Assembly: GCA_963969595.1 (NCBI GenBank)
Contig: OZ018408.1
Coordinates: forward strand, 37,882,108-37,946,107
Length of the DNA: 64,000 nucleotides
Direction: 5' to 3'
From: Neckera pumila
Lineage: Eukaryota; Streptophyta; Bryopsida; Hypnales; Neckeraceae
Shown: piece after piece, positions 61,101 to 64,000 of the stretch
How the letters are laid out: every line of letters starts with the position of its first letter
How positions within the stretch are numbered: the first letter of the stretch is position 1
The notes under the pieces: model-generated
What the model was told of the DNA's origin: nothing
The model's input: only the letters and a program-made list of their open reading frames with translations
Databases searched by the model: none
Position numbers and translations under genes: made by a program

Positions 61101-62285
61101 ATTTCCCGTGGCATGAATCGTGATCGCTTTGAACTCATCTTGCGCTATCTACATTGTGTGGACAATAGTACTTTAGAAATTGATAAGGAAAATAGGGAAT
61201 ATAATAAAATAGGCAAGGTTAGATGGGTCATAGATAGCTTTGTTATTTGGTCATGGGAGCTGTGGAATCTTGAAAAATTTGTCACGGTCGACAAAATCAT
61301 GATAGCATATAGAGGACATTTCAACCCAAAATGCCAATATATCAAGGCCAAGCCAACTCGTTACAGGCTAAAAGTGTGGTGCTTGATTTTGAATCCTGCT
61401 TGTTACATATATAATTTGCAGGTGTATCTCGGCAGCAATGGCACAATAGAGTACGATCATGGTGCACGAGTAGTCAACCAGCTCGTCAATGGATTGTCAC
61501 ATAAAGGGCACTGTGTTGTAGTAGATAATTTCTTCACTTCTCTCGAGTTATTTGACTAGTTGCTTGAAAGGGGGATATGGGCTACTGGTACTCTCATTGG
61601 GGGAAAAATTGGTATGCCATCACTTTTAATGGGCTTCAAGCGAGGAGAGCATGAGCGGAGGACACTCTTCTGGCAGATGCACGAGAGTCAGCGCATGGCT
61701 GCTACTACCTGGTACGACGCCAAGTCTATCACATTTTTGAGTACTTCTCAAGATCTTGTAGGAGAGGGGGTGTTTGCGCGTAGGTGGTTGAGTGGCACTT
61801 GTGAACCAATGCCAACCAACCCTCAGCAAGAAGAATACCAAAAGTACATGAGGGGTTTGATCTCATCAACCAAATGCAAAGGGACTACATTGTCCAATTT
61901 TGGTCCTGGTAATGGTGGCATAAATTCTGGTTCTTTGTACTTGACTTGTTGTTGTAGAATTTCTGGATCCTGTACTCTGCATATAGAAAGGCAAAGTAGC
62001 AATGTGCCCTAGGGCGTAAGGCATTTCACTACATAGTTGTCCAAGCATTGATTGGGGCGCAGTGGCCTTGGCCTTGAACTTGCAATGGGAACCCTCAGGC
62101 AATTCATTATTCTAAGTGGTACCAGGGAAGGTGGCCTCAACAATGTGTTGTTTGTGAAGTCAAGCAACGGCAGATGTGCCACGTTTGTGGAGATGTTTTC
62201 ATGTGTGATGAGCCATGTTCTACCGTTGTACACAATCATGGAAGTGGGCAATGCAATTATGTAGCTTCTAACTGTGCAGTGGATG
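58126..62285 (+). mobile_element. Degenerate piggyBac-family transposon
   Basis: The element probably starts just after TTAA at 58122 with CCCCTCAATGCCTAGGG; no matching right end was found before 64000. GC content is well above the flanking spacer. The transposase relic lies at about 60550-62260. The 58180-60540 stretch has open but unrecognised frames and may be the 5' part of the element or another insertion. Boundaries are inferred. Confidence 0.6.
60550..62260 (+). pseudogene. piggyBac-type transposase relic (DDE_Tnp_1_7)
   Basis: The acidic N-terminus (DHYLEFVEGELENPEP-like) precedes EFxVWLGIVILMG and NRDRFELILRYLHCVD. The catalytic domain shows TVDKIMIAYRGHFNPKCQYI with KAKPTRYRLKVWCL (first Asp near 61290), then VVVDNFFTSLEL (second Asp near 61523), GIWATGTL, and FDLINQMQRDY (third Asp near 61856). 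A C-terminal Cys/His cluster, CHVCGDVFMCDEPC near 62175-62215, matches the piggyBac zinc domain. It is broken by in-frame stops near 60919, 61005 and 61557, a frameshift near 61850, and further stops near 61910 and 61970. It cannot encode an active enzyme. Confidence 0.85.
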
Positions 62286-64000
62286 TATAGTTTGGTTGGT
62301 GACGATTGAGGGCAATTGATTGCTGGACAACTCTAGTCGCTCAACCTCTAGACACTGTCGACGTTCCCGACGCCTTGTTCTGTTGTGCGGTGGTGGCGGG
62401 AAACCAAGTAATCACGGATGAACACCGCCTGGGCTTCTTCAAACTTGCAGGATAGAAAATTTGGGAGTGCGGCTTTGCACAAGAAATATTTTCAATGTTC
62501 CCTGTAGGCACTATAATAGAAATCCCCTCCAAGAATTTGCTCTTTTTGCCTTTTTTCCAATACACAAAGAATATAGCTCTCACAGGAAAATGTAAGGTAG
62601 GGGTATTTTTGTGCATTTTTCAAGGGAAAATTTGTGCATTTTTCAGTGATGTCCCCACCTCCAAATTGGAGGTGTGTAGATTTATGCATGCCTCCAAAAT
62701 CTAAGTTTGATGTAGATTTTAGCTTGTATAATCAATTCAATTCATAGATTTTGAAAGCTGAAATCTAACAAAAATGTGGATAATGAATTTCCAATGTTAT
62801 TGATTTGGACATTTCAGAATTTATATATTTCAGATTTTGCACATTTCAAAATTTCTTAGATTTCTAAATTGCACAAACTCTAAAAAAGTTAGATTATTGT
62901 GAAATCAATGGAATTCATTGCTATGGAGATTACATGACAACTTACAAGTGTTATGTGTCCAACCTCACTATATCCTTGACAACTGATATGGGACAACTGC
63001 ATCTTCTAAAATCTACCAAATATTAGGTGGAAACAACATTGAAATGTAAAATGTATACAAAGTCTACCAATTTTAATTGTATACAAGGAATTTGGAGAGA
63101 ACTTATGAAATACTTGCAAAGAAATCAATGATTTCTTCTTGTATAGGAATTTTTTGAAGATCCCTCCATGGTGACATTAGAACACAAGGAAATATGAAAA
63201 CTAAAAGAAACTTGCAGGGAAAAATTGTTGAATCTCTAAATCAGTCGGAGGGAATTTCAAGAAAGTCCGTTGTGTTGTCGTCCATGGTAATCGAGAGTAT
63301 CAATCTGCAGGATTGCATGAAGTCATTGGACCGGATCTGGCACATGCATTGCGACTGCATGACAGGACGTTGGTGGCCGATTATGAGTAGCATGTTATAG
63401 ATTGCCGTTGTTCAGGTGTCCCCATATTGATTGGGATTTTTCTTTGTCTTCTACAATCCAGTTTTGAACAAAGCCTCCAGACTGCATGTAGTTTCTGCAT
63501 GCAAGCACGTATTGTAGCAACGTCCAGGTGCATGTAAGACAATGCGGATATTCTTGAACTTTGCGAGTCACTCAAATTGCAATTCAAATTTCTCCGGATT
63601 TCTACAAAACATTGTTGTTTCATCTTCAGTGTCGCCCTTCATGGTGTCTTCGCTAGGGCACCAGTCTCCAGCCGGTGCATAAGAGCACAACCGGTAACTG
63701 CCTCTCGCGGCGTCTTGGGTTGCCCTTCGTCTAATGTGTCGCACGGATTGCATACTTCCCCAATGCTTCTGCAATTCCAGAGATGCATTATTGAGGGCGG
63801 CATGTACTACCTCCCAATTATTTTTCACTATCAATCCGATGGATTTGCCAGAGAGGGGGATTGAAAGTGCCTAAACTGCCAAAATCGTCCCTGACTTGTT
63901 GCCGGTCAGTGCCCCTAGATTGCTATAAAAATCGCATCGGCATGGTGAAATGAGCTGAGAATACATTCATTCCTCGTGCATAAGAGGTAACTACAGAAAT
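62286..64000. other. Mixed sequence, nothing recognised
   Basis: GC-rich patches at 62330-62420 and 63600-63870 and AT-rich DNA between them. Open frames on both strands (for example 63577-63864 plus, 63568-63834 minus) overlap each other and show no known domain. Confidence 0.4.

Noticed and set aside
63568..63864. Possible gene near the window end on either strand
   Set aside because: Opposing ORFs of similar length overlap, neither has a recognisable domain, and no exon chain could be built.

Overview
The window looks like nuclear DNA from a land plant, most likely a non-seed plant such as a bryophyte. Short, gene-dense islands of about 45-50% GC with many small spliceosomal introns sit in very AT-rich, repeat-rich spacers. 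Plant markers include a PLATZ zinc-finger protein, a plant-type PRD1 meiotic protein and telobox motifs (AAACCCTAA) near housekeeping genes. A vWA plus alpha-kinase protein and a WDR91 homologue are unexpected in flowering plants. The species cannot be named from the sequence alone.

Layout. 1-5600: AT-rich spacer with foldback (MITE) elements. 6130-7480: about four tandem ~330 bp repeats leading into a vWA/alpha-kinase gene (+, 5 coding exons, 7796-11368). 14409-15506: intronless AT-rich PLATZ gene (-). 16958-17471: TTAA-flanked foldback element. 18023-19785: ARMC7-type armadillo gene (-, 7 exons, one GC-AG intron). 20199-21247: Harbinger-like MITE and a nested pair of foldback elements. 22840-24345: decayed Crypton-like tyrosine recombinase, broken into and followed by a cluster of CACTA-type MITEs. 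25729-26656: piggyBac-like foldback element. 27586-27780: Tigger/pogo-type transposase scrap. 29406-29823: small uncharacterised gene (+). 30200-34305: repeats and hairpins. 36360-42066: WDR91 homologue (+, 17 exons, one textbook U12 AT-AC intron). 44989-45330: Sec61 beta (+). 46552-52086: PRD1/MEI1-like meiotic double-strand-break protein (-, 9 exons). 56037-57472: ribosomal protein eS8 (-, 4 exons). 58126 to about 62285: broken piggyBac-family element, unusual in a plant. 62285-64000: nothing recognised.

The genes do not form an operon-like unit. They are independent eukaryotic genes for signalling (alpha-kinase), transcription (PLATZ), an armadillo protein, endosome traffic (WDR91), ER translocation (Sec61 beta), meiosis (PRD1) and translation (eS8). 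Gene models were built by hand: every proposed junction was checked for reading phase and the reconstructed coding lengths are exact multiples of three. They have not been checked against transcripts. No tRNA, rRNA, CRISPR array or prokaryotic system was found.
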